Made by a program: the position numbers and the translations under genes
In this document: piece by piece, positions 62,990 through 64,000 of the stretch
Layout of the letters: every line of letters starts with the position of its first letter
Numbering within the stretch: the stretch's first letter is position 1
Origin: Amaranthus tricolor
Lineage: Eukaryota > Streptophyta > Magnoliopsida > Caryophyllales > Amaranthaceae
Direction: 5' to 3'
DNA length: 64,000 nt
NCBI RefSeq assembly: GCF_026212465.1
Contig: NC_080053.1
Coordinates: 11,822,281-11,886,280 of the forward strand
Notes under the pieces: model-generated
Told to the model about the DNA's origin: nothing
The model's input: the letters and a program-made list of their open reading frames with translations, nothing else
Databases searched by the model: none

Positions 62990-63204
62990 AAATCAACTCC
63001 GCTCGACCCGAGCCATTGTGCTCGACCAGTCGAGCAGATATACTGTGCTCCTGAATTAAATCCTGCTGATGATCAGAAACTTCTGAAAATGTGAATGCAC
63101 TTCGCTCGACCCGAGCCATCTTGCTCAAGTGGTCGAGCGGATCTTTTTTGGCTTGTTCTTGTGGCTTGGCTCATGATGTTTCGCTTCTTTGAATCCTCGG
63201 TGTT

Positions 63205-63395
63205 TAGGTGAGCAGTGTATGCAACTAGAGGGGCTAGTTTGTGCTCGGTGTATATGATTAGATCCTGAAATAAAATAAAATACCAAAGCAACAAAACAAG
63301 CGTAAAATCCAATAAACCAATGCAATAACATGTAGTTTACTCACACTAAACAAGCCACTTATAGGGGTAAAAATAAAGATAAAATGTAGCTAACA
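63205..63395 (-). repeat. Athila 5' LTR, first 191 bases
   Basis: Nearly identical to 58808-58998, in the same orientation, ending GTAGCTAACA next to the GTAAC TSD. The remainder of this LTR is missing or lies inverted at 62495-62705. Confidence 0.88.
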
Positions 63396-63400
63396 GTAAC

Positions 63401-64000
63401 ATCCCAATTAACCCCTAATTAACTATGACAATAAATATTACAATAAATAATAGAGTAATGCACCACATTATTGCATAATCACTACAAATTCTGACCAAAA
63501 ACAGGATCCAATATAGTCTGCTGGACTTCCGCTCGACCGAGCCACTAACTTGCTCGGTCGAGTGAGCTTCCAGTGAAGCTACTGACTTGTTCTGGACACC
63601 TTGCTTGATCCAACATCGCTCGACCGATCGAGCCAGACACGGCTCGATCGAGCGTCTGGTCGAGCAACTCAGTCTGTTTCTTTTCTTGTTGCTTTGATCA
63701 TGCAACTCTCATCAACCGTTCCAAACCTTAAACCACCCATCCGACACATCTTTATCGACCCTCTCCAAGGTACAAGACAAAGCATGTTCGATTATATGTT
63801 TAAAGTTAACGTCGTCATTAAGATTATTGACACTTGCTTTAACAAGAGCCTCCATCAATACACTCATAACTTAATGCATTGATCACCACACTTAAACACC
63901 ATCATCAACACTCACATTAAGACATAAACTTAATTACATATTGGATTCCATCTCTATGCAAGCACACTAATGCATAGATTTGATTGTGCACTCAAGTCAC
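63401..64000 (-). repeat. Antisense copia-type LTR, copy 2, right half
   Basis: Continues 57225-57556 after the Athila insertion. It carries strong palindromes (CTCGACCGAGCC...GCTCGGTCGAG at 63531-63565; CGCTCGACCGATCGAGCC and GGCTCGATCGAGCG at 63617-63655). The window ends within it. Confidence 0.5.

Larger units (their letters stand above)
57557..63395 (-). mobile_element. Athila-like Ty3/gypsy element with internal inversion
   Basis: GTAAC is duplicated at 57552-57556 and 63396-63400. The left end holds a full 1,442-bp LTR (57557-58998) followed by a polypurine tract read on minus, then non-coding DNA and ORF1 (60577-62088, minus). The right end has only the first 191 bases of an LTR (63205-63395, minus). 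Between these, 62495-63204 is in the opposite orientation and carries an LTR 3' end, primer-binding site and gag start on plus. No protease, RT or integrase is present. It is an internally deleted, rearranged, non-autonomous copy. Confidence 0.85.

Noticed and set aside
62768..63331. Cluster of minus-strand frames near the right end
   Set aside because: They are antisense to the gag start, primer-binding region and LTR end; no motif supports them.

Overview
This is a repeat-dense stretch of a plant nuclear genome, almost certainly a eudicot. It has AT-rich intergenic DNA, GT-AG introns, plant-type transposon families and one ordinary plant host gene. Palindromic TCGAGC-rich LTRs might suggest the Amaranthaceae/Caryophyllales, but that placement is a guess. 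Bacterial features (operons, Shine-Dalgarno sites, CRISPR, IS elements) are absent. Host content is small: a probable first coding exon of a plastid-targeted protein (1894-2157, minus) and one intron-rich MATE/DTX efflux transporter (41468-49541, plus, 8 exons reconstructed from splice sites and frame). Nearly everything else is transposable elements, many nested inside one another, and several nesting steps can be proved by target-site duplications (TSDs).

Left block (3.1-20.5 kb): a Mutator-like element (MULE) with long terminal inverted repeats carries, on the minus strand, a decayed MURA transposase and a decayed plant-mobile-domain (PMD, MAIN-LIKE) gene. An 11.2-kb CACTA element (8747-19904, TSD AAT) sits in the 5' leader intron of MURA. 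The CACTA carries TNP2 transposase, a second Transposase_24/DUF8039/Ulp1-like gene, a 168-bp tandem array that was itself interrupted by an LTR-like insert, and a hAT-like insert that splits TNP2.

Middle block (21.2-39.7 kb): a relic Ty1/copia element (LTR, gag, pol fragments) was split by a Ty3/gypsy LTR (22978-38445, TSD ATAAT) that looks like a solo chromovirus (Tekay-type) LTR. That LTR was hit by a two-gene PIF/Harbinger element (23207-29755, TSD TTA) and by a second CACTA (30669-37368, TSD AGA). The Harbinger carries further foldback elements, one with a 9-bp Mutator-type TSD. A truncated relative of the PMD-MULE lies just upstream of the MATE gene.

Right block (49.6-64 kb): diverged LTR-like repeats, several antisense copia-type LTRs, and an Athila-like element (57557-63395, TSD GTAAC) inserted in one of them. 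The Athila keeps its 3' LTR, polypurine tract and ORF1, but the segment with the LTR end, primer-binding site and gag start is inverted relative to the rest.

The genes do not form a pathway. The value of the window is a layered insertion history plus recurring structural themes: subterminal hairpin arrays in three unrelated DNA transposons, accessory genes carried by transposons, and LTRs with TCGAGC palindromes. Coordinates of splice sites and TSDs were read by eye; family assignments rest on recognisable protein motifs, not database searches.
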